Source: Amycolatopsis sp. WQ 127309 (GTDB lineage Bacteria > Actinomycetota > Actinomycetes > Mycobacteriales > Pseudonocardiaceae). Taken from it: 64,000 nt of DNA. Positions 38,109 to 46,764 of this stretch are shown piece after piece. How positions within the stretch are numbered: position 1 is the stretch's first letter; every line of letters starts with the position of its first letter. The notes under the pieces were generated by a model. It had not been told where the DNA came from and did not search any database. It was given only the letters and a program-made list of their open reading frames with translations. The position numbers were made by a program, and so were the translations under genes. Location of the stretch: contig NZ_CP095481.1 in the NCBI RefSeq assembly GCF_023023025.1, forward strand, positions 5,593,001 through 5,657,000. The letters run 5' to 3'.

Positions 38109-39737
38109 GTGGACGCCGTGACCCAGACCCCCGCCCCGAAGAACGAGACGGTGCTGACGTACGCGCCGGGTAGCGCGGAGCGCGCGGAACTCGAGGGTGC
38201 GCTCAAGCGGCTGGGCCAGGCGGAACCCGTCGACCTCACGGTCACCGTCGGGGGCGAGCAGCGTCCCGGCGGCGGCGAGAAGATCGACGTCGTGCAGCCG
38301 CACAACCACCGTCACGTGCTGGGCACCATCCACAGCGCCACCCAGCAGGACACCACCGACGCCATCACCGCGGCCGCGACGGTCGCGCCGGAGTGGCGCG
38401 CGCTGTCCTACGACGACCGCGCCGCCATCCTGCTGCGCGCGGCCGACCTGCTGACCGGCCCGTGGCGCGCCACGATCAACGCCGCCACCATGCTCGGCCA
38501 GTCCAAGACCGCGACCCAGGCCGAGATCGACTCCGCCTGCGAGCTCGCCGACTTCTGGCGCTTCAACGTCGAGTTCGGCCGCCGCGTGCTCACCGAGCAG
38601 CCGATCAGCTCGCCGGGTGTGTGGAACCGGCTGGAGCACCGCCCGCTCGAAGGCTTCGTCTACGCGATCACGCCGTTCAACTTCACCGCGATCGCCGGCA
38701 ACCTGCCGACCGCGCCCGCGCTGATGGGCAACACCGTGCTGTGGAAGCCGTCGCCGACGCAGTCGTTCGCCGCCCACCTGACCATGCGGCTGCTCGAAGA
38801 GGCCGGCCTGCCGGCGGGCGTCGTCAACCTGCTGCCGGGTGACGGCCAGGCCGTCTCCGAGGTCGCCCTGACCCACCGCGACCTGGCCGGCGTCCACTTC
38901 ACCGGCTCGACCGCGACGTTCCAGCACCTCTGGGGCACGATCGGCGCGAACATCGCCGGGTACCGCTCCTACCCGCGGCTGGTCGGCGAGACCGGCGGCA
39001 AGGACTTCATCGTCGCGCACCCGTCGGCCGACGTCGACGTCCTGCGCACCGCGATGGTCCGCGGCGCTTTCGAGTACCAGGGCCAGAAGTGCTCCGCGGC
39101 GTCGCGGGCCTACATCCCGCGCAGCGTCTGGAACCGGGTGAAGGACGGTCTCGTCGCGGAGACCGAAGCCCTGTCCTACGGCGACGTCACCGACCTGTCG
39201 CACTTCGGCGGCGCGGTGATCGACCGGCGCGCGTTCGACAAGCACGCTTCGCTGTTCGACCGCGTCAAGGGCGACGCCTCGGTGGAGATCCTCACCGGCG
39301 CCGTGGCCGACGACACCGACGGCTTCTTCGTCCAGCCGACGATCCTCGTCTCGGACAACCCGAAGCACGAGATCTTCTCGACCGAGTACTTCGGCCCGAT
39401 CCTCTCGGTGCACGTCTACGAGGACGGCGACTTCGACGCCGTGCTCAAGCTCGTCGACGAGACGGCGTCGTACGCGCTGACCGGCGCGATCATCGCGAAC
39501 GACCGCACGGCCGTGGCGAAGGCGTCGGAGGCGCTGCGGTTCGCCGCCGGCAACTTCTACGTCAACGACAAGCCGACCGGTGCCGTCGTCGGCCAGCAGC
39601 CGTTCGGCGGCGCGCGGGCCTCGGGCACCAACGACAAGGCCGGCTCGATCTTCAACCTGCAGCGCTGGACGAGCCCGCGCTCCATCAAGGAAACCTTCGT
39701 CCCGCCGACTTCCGTGCGCTACCCGCACCAGGGCTGA
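38109..39737 (+). CDS. pruA: L-glutamate gamma-semialdehyde dehydrogenase (delta-1-pyrroline-5-carboxylate dehydrogenase)
   Basis: A 542-aa NAD-dependent enzyme converting the product of proline dehydrogenase to glutamate. Motifs: 'ITPFNFTAIAGNLPTAPALM', the general-base Glu in 'LVGETGGKDFIV' and the catalytic Cys in 'EYQGQKCSAASRAY'. GTG 38109 is chosen because AGAGGAGCC precedes it; the upstream frame to 38082 is ignored. putA follows after 13 bases, and rocD at 52990 makes the same semialdehyde from ornithine. Confidence 0.95.
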   Translation: MDAVTQTPAPKNETVLTYAPGSAERAELEGALKRLGQAEPVDLTVTVGGEQRPGGGEKIDVVQPHNHRHVLGTIHSATQQDTTDAITAAATVAPEWRALSYDDRAAILLRAADLLTGPWRATINAATMLGQSKTATQAEIDSACELADFWRFNVEFGRRVLTEQPISSPGVWNRLEHRPLEGFVYAITPFNFTAIAGNLPTAPALMGNTVLWKPSPTQSFAAHLTMRLLEEAGLPAGVVNLLPGDGQAVSEVALTHRDLAGVHFTGSTATFQHLWGTIGANIAGYRSYPRLVGETGGKDFIVAHPSADVDVLRTAMVRGAFEYQGQKCSAASRAYIPRSVWNRVKDGLVAETEALSYGDVTDLSHFGGAVIDRRAFDKHASLFDRVKGDASVEILTGAVADDTDGFFVQPTILVSDNPKHEIFSTEYFGPILSVHVYEDGDFDAVLKLVDETASYALTGAIIANDRTAVAKASEALRFAAGNFYVNDKPTGAVVGQQPFGGARASGTNDKAGSIFNLQRWTSPRSIKETFVPPTSVRYPHQG

Positions 39738-39750
39738 GAGGGAGACCGTC

Positions 39751-40680
39751 ATGCTGCGTGCCCCGTTGCTCGCCGCCGCCCGCTCGAAGGGCATCCGGCG
39801 GCTCGTCGAAGCGGTGCCCGCCACGCGATCCGTGGTGCGCCGCTTCGTGGCCGGGTCCGAGACCGCCGACGCCGTCCGCGTGGCCAGGGAACTGGCCGCG
39901 GACGGCCGGCGGATCACCCTCGACCACCTGGGTGAGGACACCACCGACGCCGCGCAGGCGACGGCGACGGTCGCGGCCTACGAAGCCGTGCTGTCGGCGC
40001 TGGCCTCGGAAGGGCTCGCCTCCGGCGCCGACGTCTCGGTGAAGCTGTCGGCGGTGGGCCAGTTCCTGCCGTCGAACGGCGAGGACGTCGCGCTGGAGAA
40101 CGCCCGGAAGATCTGTGCGGCGGCGGACGCGGTCGGCGCGACGGTGACGCTCGACATGGAGGACCACACCACCACGGACTCGACGCTCGGCATCCTGCGG
40201 GAGCTGCGCGGCGAGTACCCGTGGGTGGGCGCGGTGCTCCAGGCGTACCTGCGGCGCACCGAGCAGGACTGCCGCGAGCTGTCCGGCCCGGGGTCGCGGG
40301 TGCGGCTGTGCAAGGGCGCCTACGCGGAGCCGGAGTCGGCCGCGTTCCAGGACAAGGGCGACGTCGACAAGTCGTACGTGCGCTGCCTGCGCGTCCTGAT
40401 GGCCGGTTCCGGGTACCCGATGGTGGCTTCACACGACCCGCGGATGATCGAGATCGCCGCGGCGCTGGCGATCGAGAACACCCGGTCGTCCGACGACCAC
40501 GAGTTCCAGATGCTCTACGGCATCCGGCCGGAGGAGCAGGCGCGGATCGCGGCGTCGGGCTCGCGGATGCGCGTCTACGTGCCCTACGGCGACGAGTGGT
40601 ACGGCTACTTCATGCGCCGTCTCGCGGAGCGCCCGGCCAACCTGGGCTTCTTCCTGCGCGGCCTGGCCACCCGGTCCTGA
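39751..40680 (+). CDS. putA: Proline dehydrogenase
   Basis: A 309-aa monofunctional FAD-dependent proline dehydrogenase with the TIM-barrel motifs 'DVSVKLSAVGQ', 'VTLDMEDHTTTDSTL', 'RVRLCKGAYAEPE', 'MVASHDPRMI', 'HEFQMLYGI' and 'VYVPYGDEWYGYFMRRLAER'. ATG 39751 has an AGGGAGA site. It forms an operon with pruA and is closed by the hairpin at 40684-40740. Together the two enzymes oxidise proline to glutamate. Confidence 0.95.
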   Translation: MLRAPLLAAARSKGIRRLVEAVPATRSVVRRFVAGSETADAVRVARELAADGRRITLDHLGEDTTDAAQATATVAAYEAVLSALASEGLASGADVSVKLSAVGQFLPSNGEDVALENARKICAAADAVGATVTLDMEDHTTTDSTLGILRELRGEYPWVGAVLQAYLRRTEQDCRELSGPGSRVRLCKGAYAEPESAAFQDKGDVDKSYVRCLRVLMAGSGYPMVASHDPRMIEIAAALAIENTRSSDDHEFQMLYGIRPEEQARIAASGSRMRVYVPYGDEWYGYFMRRLAERPANLGFFLRGLATRS

Positions 40681-40683
40681 AAT

Positions 40684-40740
40684 GCCGTGAAGGCCTCCTT
40701 ACCGGCTCTTACGGCCGGTAAGGAGGCCTTCACGGCTTTT
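40684..40740. terminator. Perfect 23-bp inverted repeat, bidirectional terminator-like hairpin (copy 2)
   Basis: Arms 40684-40706 and 40714-40736 are identical to those of the hairpin at 2758-2810; only the 7-base loop differs (TCTTACG). TTTT follows. It lies between convergent putA and trxA, so it can end both transcripts. Confidence 0.85.
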
Positions 40741-40746
40741 CGGGCG

Positions 40747-41121
40747 CTACGCCTGCTCGGCCGTCTCGGCTTCGGCGGCCTTGCGCTTGACCTCGGCCAT
40801 GTCGATGTCGCGCGCCTGCTTGATCAGCTCTTCCAGGGCGGGCTCGGGGAGCGCGCCGGGCTGGGCGTAGATCAGGGTCTTGTCGCGGATGATCGCGAGC
40901 GTCGGGATCGAACGGACGTCGAAGGCGGCCGCGAGCTGCTGCTGCGCCTCCGTGTCGACGCTCGCGAACACGATGTCCTCGTGCTTCTCCGACGCCTTCT
41001 CGTACACCGGCGCGAACTGACGGCACGGGCCGCACCAGCTCGCCCAGAAGTCGATGAGGACGAACTCGTGGTCATTGAGGGTCTGGTCGAAGTTCTCGGC
41101 GGTCAGCTCAACGGTGCTCAT
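40747..41121 (-). CDS. trxA: Thioredoxin
   Basis: A 124-aa thioredoxin with active site 'DFWASWCGPCRQFAPV', the cis-Pro in 'VRSIPTLAIIRD' and 'ASVDTEAQQQLAAAF'. The C-terminus is extended by a charged helix ('DMAEVKRKAAEAETAEQA') that classic thioredoxins lack. It stands alone, convergent with putA and divergent from the DUF2630 gene. Confidence 0.92.
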   Translation of the reverse strand: MSTVELTAENFDQTLNDHEFVLIDFWASWCGPCRQFAPVYEKASEKHEDIVFASVDTEAQQQLAAAFDVRSIPTLAIIRDKTLIYAQPGALPEPALEELIKQARDIDMAEVKRKAAEAETAEQA

Positions 41122-41210
41122 GACCTGGTCAACGACGTGGGCGCGGCGGGAATTCCCGGGCGCGCGGTAGCGTCTGCACGAGCGAAACCCGCGTGACCCG
41201 AGGAGGAGAC

Positions 41211-41453
41211 ATGGCCGACAGCGAGATCCTGGGCCGGATCGACGAACTGATCGCGGAGGAGCACGAGCTCCGGTCGCGCTCGGTGGGCGTGGGCCTGGCC
41301 GGCACCGACAAGGACCGGCTCACCTCGGTCGAGCAGCAGCTCGACCAGTGCTGGGACCTGCTGCGGCAGCGCCGCGCGAAAACCGAGTTCCACGAGAACC
41401 CGGAAGACGCCCAGGCCCGCCCGGTCTCCGAGGTCGAGTCCTACCGCCAGTAA
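41211..41453 (+). CDS. DUF2630 family protein
   Basis: An 80-aa helical protein matching DUF2630: 'ILGRIDELIAEEHELRSRSV' and 'RLTSVEQQLDQCWDLLRQRR', ending in a short acidic tail 'PVSEVESYRQ'. ATG 41211 has a strong GAGGAGAC site. The family is widespread in actinobacteria and has no known function. Confidence 0.88.
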   Translation: MADSEILGRIDELIAEEHELRSRSVGVGLAGTDKDRLTSVEQQLDQCWDLLRQRRAKTEFHENPEDAQARPVSEVESYRQ

Positions 41454-41460
41454 CCCGTCA

Positions 41461-41552
41461 CTCGCGTGATCCCAGCCGGATCCCGCGTGATTGAAGCCGG
41501 AACTCGCGAGTTCCGGCTTCAATCACGCGAGTCACGTGCCGGATCACGCGAG
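41461..41552. terminator. Nested palindromes between convergent genes
   Basis: A perfect 46-bp loop-less palindrome (41484-41529, centred on CTCGCGAG) is flanked by a further 12-bp inverted repeat (41461-41472 with 41541-41552). It lies between the convergent DUF2630 gene and the lipoprotein hydrolase, and CGCGTGAT units recur in it. Probably a bidirectional terminator. Confidence 0.8.
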
Positions 41553-41560
41553 TCACGGGG

Positions 41561-43120
41561 TCAGGCAGGGCAGAGGGTGCCGTCGGCGGGGATCTTGCCG
41601 TCGATGAGGAAGCCGCGGGCCGCGTCCGTGACGCAGGGGGACGCGCCGAGCGCGCCGTGGCCCGCGCCCTGCCAGGTCAGCGTCACCGCGGACGGCATCT
41701 GGTCGGCCGCGCGGGTGGTGCCGACCTGCGGGGTGACCGGGTCGGCCGCGGTGGCCGTGACCAGGATCGGCGGCGCGCCCGGGGCGCCCGCCGGGGGCAG
41801 CGGCTCGGTCCGCACCGGCCACGGACCGCACCACGCCAGCTCCTGGGCGACGACCGCGCCGAACTGCGGGTACTTGGCGCGCATCCCGCCGACGACCTGG
41901 TCGAGCTGGTCGGCCGACAGGCGCGTCTGGCTGTCGTTGCAGTGCGTCGCGATCGTGGAGTCGAGCCGCGACGGCTGGGCCCGCGAGTCGTGCAGCGCCG
42001 GCGCGGCGAACGCGGCCAGCGGCGCGATGGTCCCGCCCTTGGCCGCCGTGATCGCGTCGGCCAGCTCGGGCCAGCGCGAGCGCTGCGTCAGTCCGGAGTA
42101 GACGGCGAACATCGCGACGCCCGGGCCGAACGCGCTCCCGTCGTCGTTCGACGGCGGCGAAGCGCGCAGCTGGTCGGTCAGGGTGGCGAGGGCGGCCTTC
42201 GGGTCGCCGAGCGAGCACCCGCGGGCCGCGCAGTCGGCCGCGAAAGCGTCCAAAGTGGACTGGGCGCCGGCCGCGACGGCGTCGAGCACCGCGGCCGAGT
42301 CCGGGCCCGGGTCGGGCACGCCGTCGAGCACCATCCGGCCGACCTGGCCGGGGAAGCGCACGGCGTACTCCGCAAGCACCTTCGAGCCGTCGCCGCGGCC
42401 GAGCGCGTCGAGCCGCTCCATGCCCAGCTGCTTGCGCAGCTCGTCGAGGTCGCCCGCCGCGCGCCAGCTGTCCAGCGCGGTCTGCGTGTCGTCCAGCTCG
42501 ATGGCGCACTGCTGACCGGCCTTGCGCGCGGCGTCCAGGACGTCGGCGAGGCCGCCCTGCGCCGGGTCGGCGTCGATCAGGTCGTGCCGGATCTCGGCCG
42601 GCACGCACTGCACGGCGCCCGACATCCCGGTGCCGCGCCGGTCCAGGCCGATCAGCGAGAACTTCTCCAGGAACGCCGGCGGCAGCGTGGTGGCGAGGCG
42701 GGCGGCGTAGATCGTGCCCGGTTCGCCGCCGACGTCGTTGACGACGACGAGCGGCACCGGCCCGGCGCCGACCTTGAGCGCCAGCAGCCGCATGACCGAG
42801 CGGCGCGGCTCGCCCGGCGCGTCGACCGGGGTCGACACGCGGGCGCAGGTGAAGTGCAGGCTGTCCGGGACCGGCGGGGTGCCGATGCGCTGGCGGGTGT
42901 CGTCGTCGCAGTCGGACCACTTCAGCGTCGACGACTGCGGCTCGCCCAGCGGCGGCAGCGGGACCGGCGGCGTGGCGCTGGGCGCCGCCGACTTCGCCGG
43001 GCCGTCGTTCTCGACCAGCGCGGGGCGCACCGACGGCCCCGCGGCGCAGCCCGCGGCGGAGGCCAGGGCGAGCAGCGCGACCAGCAGACGGGAACGGCGG
43101 CGCACGGGCGAAGTCCTCAC
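41561..43120 (-). CDS. Lipoprotein of the TAP-like alpha/beta hydrolase family, apparent loss of nucleophile
   Basis: About 519 aa. The N-terminus is a lipoprotein signal: basic 'RRRSRLLVALLALASAAGC' with the lipobox Cys. The fold follows actinomycete tripeptidyl aminopeptidase relatives: 'FSLIGLDRRGTGMSG', 'YAVRFPGQVGRMVLDGVPDP', and the C-terminal 'ADPVTPQVGTTRAADQMPSA' and 'GAGHGALGASPC' with Asp and His. Where the nucleophile motif GxSxG is expected it reads 'ALGRGDGSKVLAEYA', so no Ser is at the elbow. It may use a shifted residue or be a non-enzymatic receptor. GTG 43120 is taken; TTG 43129 is the other option. Confidence 0.82.
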   Translation of the reverse strand: MRTSPVRRRSRLLVALLALASAAGCAAGPSVRPALVENDGPAKSAAPSATPPVPLPPLGEPQSSTLKWSDCDDDTRQRIGTPPVPDSLHFTCARVSTPVDAPGEPRRSVMRLLALKVGAGPVPLVVVNDVGGEPGTIYAARLATTLPPAFLEKFSLIGLDRRGTGMSGAVQCVPAEIRHDLIDADPAQGGLADVLDAARKAGQQCAIELDDTQTALDSWRAAGDLDELRKQLGMERLDALGRGDGSKVLAEYAVRFPGQVGRMVLDGVPDPGPDSAAVLDAVAAGAQSTLDAFAADCAARGCSLGDPKAALATLTDQLRASPPSNDDGSAFGPGVAMFAVYSGLTQRSRWPELADAITAAKGGTIAPLAAFAAPALHDSRAQPSRLDSTIATHCNDSQTRLSADQLDQVVGGMRAKYPQFGAVVAQELAWCGPWPVRTEPLPPAGAPGAPPILVTATAADPVTPQVGTTRAADQMPSAVTLTWQGAGHGALGASPCVTDAARGFLIDGKIPADGTLCPA

Positions 43121-43174
43121 GTAGATCAAGGCCGGAACACCTGTGAGCTTTCCACGTCGTGTGTGGGACGCGGG

Positions 43175-44254
43175 TTAGCGGGTGCGCACCACCTGGCCGC
43201 GGAACACGGCGTCGAGGTCGTAGCGGGCCGGCTCGTCGAGCTGGCCGTAGCCGCACGACGCGGGTTCGCGGTCCGGGCGCCACCGCACGAACCGCGCGTT
43301 GTGCCGGAACCGCGACGGCATGCCGCCCTCGGTGTTCTCGTAGGCCACCTCGACGACGCGCTCGGGCCGCAGCGGCACCCATTCGTGCTCGGTGGCGCGC
43401 CAGCGGGTGATCCCGCCGGGGATCCGCTGCGCCTCGCCGGTGGCCTGGCCGCCCCACGGGTGGTCCTCGCCGTCGGTGATCAGCGGCGCCAGCTCCTCGG
43501 CCAGCTCGCGACGGCGGTCCTTCGGGAACGACCCGATCGTGCCGACGTGGTGCAGCACGCCCGCGTCGTCGTGCAGGCCGAGCAGGAACGAGCCGACGAG
43601 GTCGCCCGGGCCGCCGTCGACGTGCCAGCGCAGCCCGGCCAGCACGCAGTCGGCGGTGCGCAGGTGCTTGTACTTGAGCAGCACGCGCTTGCCGGGGGCG
43701 TACGGCTCGTCGAGCGGCTTGCCGATGACGCCGTCGAGGCCGGCGCCCTCGAACAGCTGGAACCAGTGCCGCGCCGTGTCCGGGTCGGTGGTGGCCGGGG
43801 TGAGCGAGATGCGGCCGTCGGCCAGCTTCTCGAGCCGTTCGCGGCGGGCCGACGTCGGTTCGTCGAGGAAGGACTCGTCGCCGAGGGCGAGCAGGTCGAA
43901 CGCGACGAACTCGGCGGGCTGCTCGTCCGCCAGCAGCGTGATGCGGCTTTCGGCGGGGTGGATCCGCTGGGTGAGCGCGTCGAAGTCGAGCCGCCCGTCC
44001 CGCGCGACGACGAGCTCGCCGTCCAGCACGACCTTCGGCGGCAGGATCTCGAGCAGCCGCGCGACCGCCTCCGGGAAGTACCGGTTGAGCGGCTTCTCGG
44101 CGCGGGACTGGAGGTACAGCTCGTCGCCGTCGCGGAACACGATGCAGCGGAAGCCGTCCCACTTGGGCTCGAACAGCAGCCCGCCGGAGTCCGGGATGGC
44201 CTTGGCGGGCTTGGCGAGCATCGGCTTCAGCGGCGGCTGCAGCGGTAGGGGCAT
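43175..44254 (-). CDS. ligC: ATP-dependent DNA ligase (LigC type)
   Basis: A 359-aa ligase. The nucleotidyl-transfer Lys is in 'FEPKWDGFRCIVF'; other motifs are 'VVLDGELVV', 'FVAFDLLAL', 'DGVIGKPLDEPY' and 'VLLKYKHLRTADCVL' followed by the oligonucleotide-binding domain with 'VEVAYENTEGGMPSRFRHN'. It lacks polymerase and nuclease domains. With the stand-alone LigD-type polymerase at 32220 it may serve repair. It is 26 bases downstream of AmaP and in the same direction. Confidence 0.92.
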   Translation of the reverse strand: MPLPLQPPLKPMLAKPAKAIPDSGGLLFEPKWDGFRCIVFRDGDELYLQSRAEKPLNRYFPEAVARLLEILPPKVVLDGELVVARDGRLDFDALTQRIHPAESRITLLADEQPAEFVAFDLLALGDESFLDEPTSARRERLEKLADGRISLTPATTDPDTARHWFQLFEGAGLDGVIGKPLDEPYAPGKRVLLKYKHLRTADCVLAGLRWHVDGGPGDLVGSFLLGLHDDAGVLHHVGTIGSFPKDRRRELAEELAPLITDGEDHPWGGQATGEAQRIPGGITRWRATEHEWVPLRPERVVEVAYENTEGGMPSRFRHNARFVRWRPDREPASCGYGQLDEPARYDLDAVFRGQVVRTR

Positions 44255-44280
44255 GACGGCATTCTGCGGAACAACGCCGC

Positions 44281-44880
44281 TCAGCGCACGCGTTTGGCCT
44301 GGCCCGTGTCGAGCTCGAGGCGCACGGCCGTCGGCAGGACGTCGAGGCCGAGGGACTCGCGCGCCCTGGTCAGCACGCGCAGGTCGAGGTCCTCCCAGAC
44401 GCGCTTGAGGTCGGTGCCCTCGTGCAGGTACAGGGTGATGCGCAACGCGGGAGAAGTCCGGGAGCCGACCGCGCGGACCCGGGCGCGGCTGACACCGTCG
44501 AGCTGCTCCGCGTCGGCTTGGACCGCGTCGGAGATCGCGCCCGCCGTGACGACCAGTTCAGCGCCTTCGGTGTCGTCGAGGGCCAGGTCGGGCCGCGGCT
44601 CCGGGCGCAGCGACCGCAGCGCCCAGCGCAGGCCCAGCACGAACAGGAGCACCCCGAGCACGATCGCGGCGATGCGAGCGGGCGTGGCGTGCCCGCCCAG
44701 CCACTCGACGGCCATCGGGTCGAGCAGCGGCCGCCGGCCGCGGAACTCGCCCAGCCAGCCCGCGCCGACGACCAGCGCCAGCGCGCCGCCGAGCAGGGCC
44801 AGCAGCCCGACGAGGAACGTCAGCACGCGTTCGCCCGCGTACGACCGGGAAAGCGCCTTCGTGGCGACTGACTTGCTCAT
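44281..44880 (-). CDS. amaP: Alkaline shock response membrane anchor protein AmaP-like
   Basis: A 199-aa protein with two membrane segments (about 19-42 and 70-90) and a cytoplasmic C-terminal domain ('ISDAVQADAEQLDGVSRARV', 'ALRITLYLHEGTDLKRVWED'). In Gram-positive bacteria AmaP anchors Asp23 to the membrane. It overlaps the DUF6286 gene by 4 nt (ATGA) and belongs to the envelope-stress operon that also carries Asp23/Gls24 proteins. Confidence 0.85.
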   Translation of the reverse strand: MSKSVATKALSRSYAGERVLTFLVGLLALLGGALALVVGAGWLGEFRGRRPLLDPMAVEWLGGHATPARIAAIVLGVLLFVLGLRWALRSLRPEPRPDLALDDTEGAELVVTAGAISDAVQADAEQLDGVSRARVRAVGSRTSPALRITLYLHEGTDLKRVWEDLDLRVLTRARESLGLDVLPTAVRLELDTGQAKRVR

Positions 44881-45413
44881 CGGCGGTCCTTCGGCGAGTC
44901 GACGACGACGCTGACCTTCGGCCGCCGGGCCAGCGGGACGTCGTCGAGCAGCGTGGCCACGGTCTCCAGCAGGCGCGGCCGCAGCTCGCCCTCGGTTTCG
45001 AGCCGGCTGGTCGCGCGGACCCGGACCCGGCGGGCGCTGGCGGTGACCGTCGCGCCCGCGACGTTGTCCTGCGCCCGCACGACGAGCCCGACGAGCCGGG
45101 CCAGCGACCGCGGGGACGTCGAGACGCTGACCTCGTCCGCCGGGTCGGTCAGCCGGACCGCGCGGTTGCCGGCGGCCAGCGCGCACAGCAGCAGCACCAG
45201 GCCCGCGACGGCGAGCACGACGGCGCCGGCGCGCACGGTGTAGGCGTCCCAGCCCAGGGCCGCGAGCCCGGCCTGCCAGCGCGGCCACGGCACCAGCAGC
45301 GGCCCGGACCCCGGGCGCCACCAGTGCCAGCCGACCTCGAGCGCGAGCAGGATCCCGGCGCCGGCGAAGGCCAGGCCGAGCAGGGTGGACACGAGCCGGA
45401 CGAGCAGGCGCAC
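44877..45413 (-). CDS. DUF6286 domain membrane protein
   Basis: A 178-aa protein starting at GTG 45413, 2 bases after the stop of the Asp23 gene. Two membrane segments (about 7-27 and 62-82) are followed by a cytoplasmic domain 'SVSTSPRSLARLVGLVVRAQ' and 'LETVATLLDDVPLARRPKVS' that resembles the AmaP tail. I recognise it as the DUF6286 type found in actinobacterial Asp23 operons. Role likely structural in the same membrane complex. Confidence 0.8.
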   Translation of the reverse strand: MRLLVRLVSTLLGLAFAGAGILLALEVGWHWWRPGSGPLLVPWPRWQAGLAALGWDAYTVRAGAVVLAVAGLVLLLCALAAGNRAVRLTDPADEVSVSTSPRSLARLVGLVVRAQDNVAGATVTASARRVRVRATSRLETEGELRPRLLETVATLLDDVPLARRPKVSVVVDSPKDRR

Positions 45414-45415
45414 GG

Positions 45416-45766
45416 TTACCGCACCCTCGGGGGCGAGTCGGGCAGCAGCGCCGACACCGTCACGGCCAGGGTCCGCACCTGGTAGGAGGTGATCCGCTCG
45501 ACCTCGTCGACGACCCGCTCGCGCACGACGCCGACGACGGCGCGCACCGCCGCCGGGTAGTGCAGGGCCAAGTCCAGCGCCAGGTCGACGTCGTTGTCGT
45601 GGCCGCCGACCCGCGCGTTCGCGCCCTTCTTGCCGGCCCGCGCGGTACCGGGCACCTGGTCGGCCGCGTGCTGCGCGACCTTGCGCACCACCGCGTGGCC
45701 GATGGTGAGGGTGCCGCGCTCGTCCGGTTCGGCGAGCTCGCGCGGCACGTCGAGGAGCCGGCTCAC
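45416..45766 (-). CDS. Asp23/Gls24-family envelope stress protein (second copy)
   Basis: A 116-aa member of the alkaline-shock family: 'GTLTIGHAVVRKVAQHAADQ', 'VDLALDLALHYPAAVRAVVG' and 'RERVVDEVERITSYQVRTLAV'. It lacks the acidic tail of the other copy. It overlaps the 58-aa membrane peptide gene by 4 nt and is followed by DUF6286 after 2 bases. Confidence 0.88.
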   Translation of the reverse strand: MSRLLDVPRELAEPDERGTLTIGHAVVRKVAQHAADQVPGTARAGKKGANARVGGHDNDVDLALDLALHYPAAVRAVVGVVRERVVDEVERITSYQVRTLAVTVSALLPDSPPRVR

Positions 45767-45939
45767 TTGTCGCGGCCCTTCCCGAACAGCTCGCCGAGGT
45801 CGAGTTCACCGTCGAGCACCCGGCCGGCGACCAGCCCGATGATCCCGACGGCCAGGGTCACCAGGAACGCGGTGAACCCCTGGGTCGCGGCCAGGCCGAG
45901 GATGAGCCCGGCCAGGAGCCCGGTCTGCGTTGCGTTCAC
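45763..45939 (-). CDS. 58-aa membrane peptide (DUF2273-like)
   Basis: GTG 45939 is preceded by a perfect AGGAGGAC site and the stop overlaps the next start, so this short gene is real. The product is mostly two hydrophobic helices ('TGLLAGLILGLAATQGFTAF' and 'LVTLAVGIIGLVAGRVLDGE', consecutive) with a charged end 'LGELFGKGRDK'. Such peptides accompany Asp23 genes and may help anchor the complex. Confidence 0.85.
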   Translation of the reverse strand: MNATQTGLLAGLILGLAATQGFTAFLVTLAVGIIGLVAGRVLDGELDLGELFGKGRDK

Positions 45940-45978
45940 GTTGTCCTCCTAGGACGGGGAGAAGTTCTTGCGGGGAGG

Positions 45979-46239
45979 TCATTTCACGCGGGGCGGGCGT
46001 CGTCGCCGGCGGAGCTTCGCGAGCACGGCGGCGACCCCGCGGCGGTTCACCACGAAGCGGATCGGCGCGTCGTACCGGGGATCGTCCACTTCGGACCGCC
46101 CGGCCCGGAACCGCGCCAGCCCTTCGGCGAACTCGGCCGGGTCGCCGCCGACGTCGGGGTGGTGGGTGCGCACGAACTCCCGGAAGGCCGCGCGGGCCTC
46201 CGGGTCGTCCCGTGCCCCCCGAGCACCCCGCGCGGTCAC
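45979..46239 (-). CDS. Small J-domain-like protein
   Basis: An 86-aa basic protein. 'AFREFVRTHHPDVGGDPAEF' contains HPD followed by VGGD, the hallmark of J-domains, and the next helix 'AEGLARFRAGRSEV' fits helix III. Helices I and II are too short for a complete J-domain, so it may be a relic or a minimal form. The C-terminus is strongly basic ('LAKLRRRRRPPRVK'). It overlaps the Asp23 gene by 4 nt. Confidence 0.65.
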   Translation of the reverse strand: MTARGARGARDDPEARAAFREFVRTHHPDVGGDPAEFAEGLARFRAGRSEVDDPRYDAPIRFVVNRRGVAAVLAKLRRRRRPPRVK

Positions 46240-46673
46240 TCCACCCGCGACGGGAGTTCGGGCTCGTCCTCGCCCGGCAGGTGGATGTCGTTGACGGCGA
46301 TGTTGACCTCGATCACCTCGAGGCCGGTGATCTGCTCGACGGCGGTGATCACGTTGCGCCGCACCGCGCGGGCGACGTCGGCGATGCGCGCGCCGTACTC
46401 GACGACGACGTCGAGGTCGATCGCGGTCTGCTTCTCGCCGACCTCGACCGACACGCCGGACGTGGTGACCGTGCCGGAGCCGGGGATGCGCTCGCGCAGG
46501 GCGCTGAACGCCCGCGACATGCCACCGCCCAGCGCGTGCACCCCGGTGACCTCGCGGGTGGCCATCCCGGCGACCTTCTGCACCACCAGCGACGAGATCG
46601 TGGTGCGGCCGGCGGCGCCCTCCTCGTTGAGCGGGGTCACCAGGCCGGGGCTTTCGGTCCGTTCCGGATGCAT
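46236..46673 (-). CDS. Asp23/Gls24-family envelope stress protein (first copy)
   Basis: A 145-aa protein with the complete family pattern: 'GRTTISSLVVQKVAGMATRE', 'VHALGGGMSRAFSALRERIP', 'QTAIDLDVVVEYGARIADVA' and 'AVEQITGLEVIEVNIAVNDI'. The tail is acidic ('GEDEPELPSRVE'). It is the founding Asp23 of the operon and is overlapped by the J-like gene. Confidence 0.92.
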   Translation of the reverse strand: MHPERTESPGLVTPLNEEGAAGRTTISSLVVQKVAGMATREVTGVHALGGGMSRAFSALRERIPGSGTVTTSGVSVEVGEKQTAIDLDVVVEYGARIADVARAVRRNVITAVEQITGLEVIEVNIAVNDIHLPGEDEPELPSRVE

Positions 46674-46764
46674 GCCTGCAGGCTCCTTTCGAGCGGTCTT
46701 GTCGTCCCTACGATGCCCGCGACCACGGGGCTCTCACGCAAGGTCACCCATTCGGGGGAATGTT

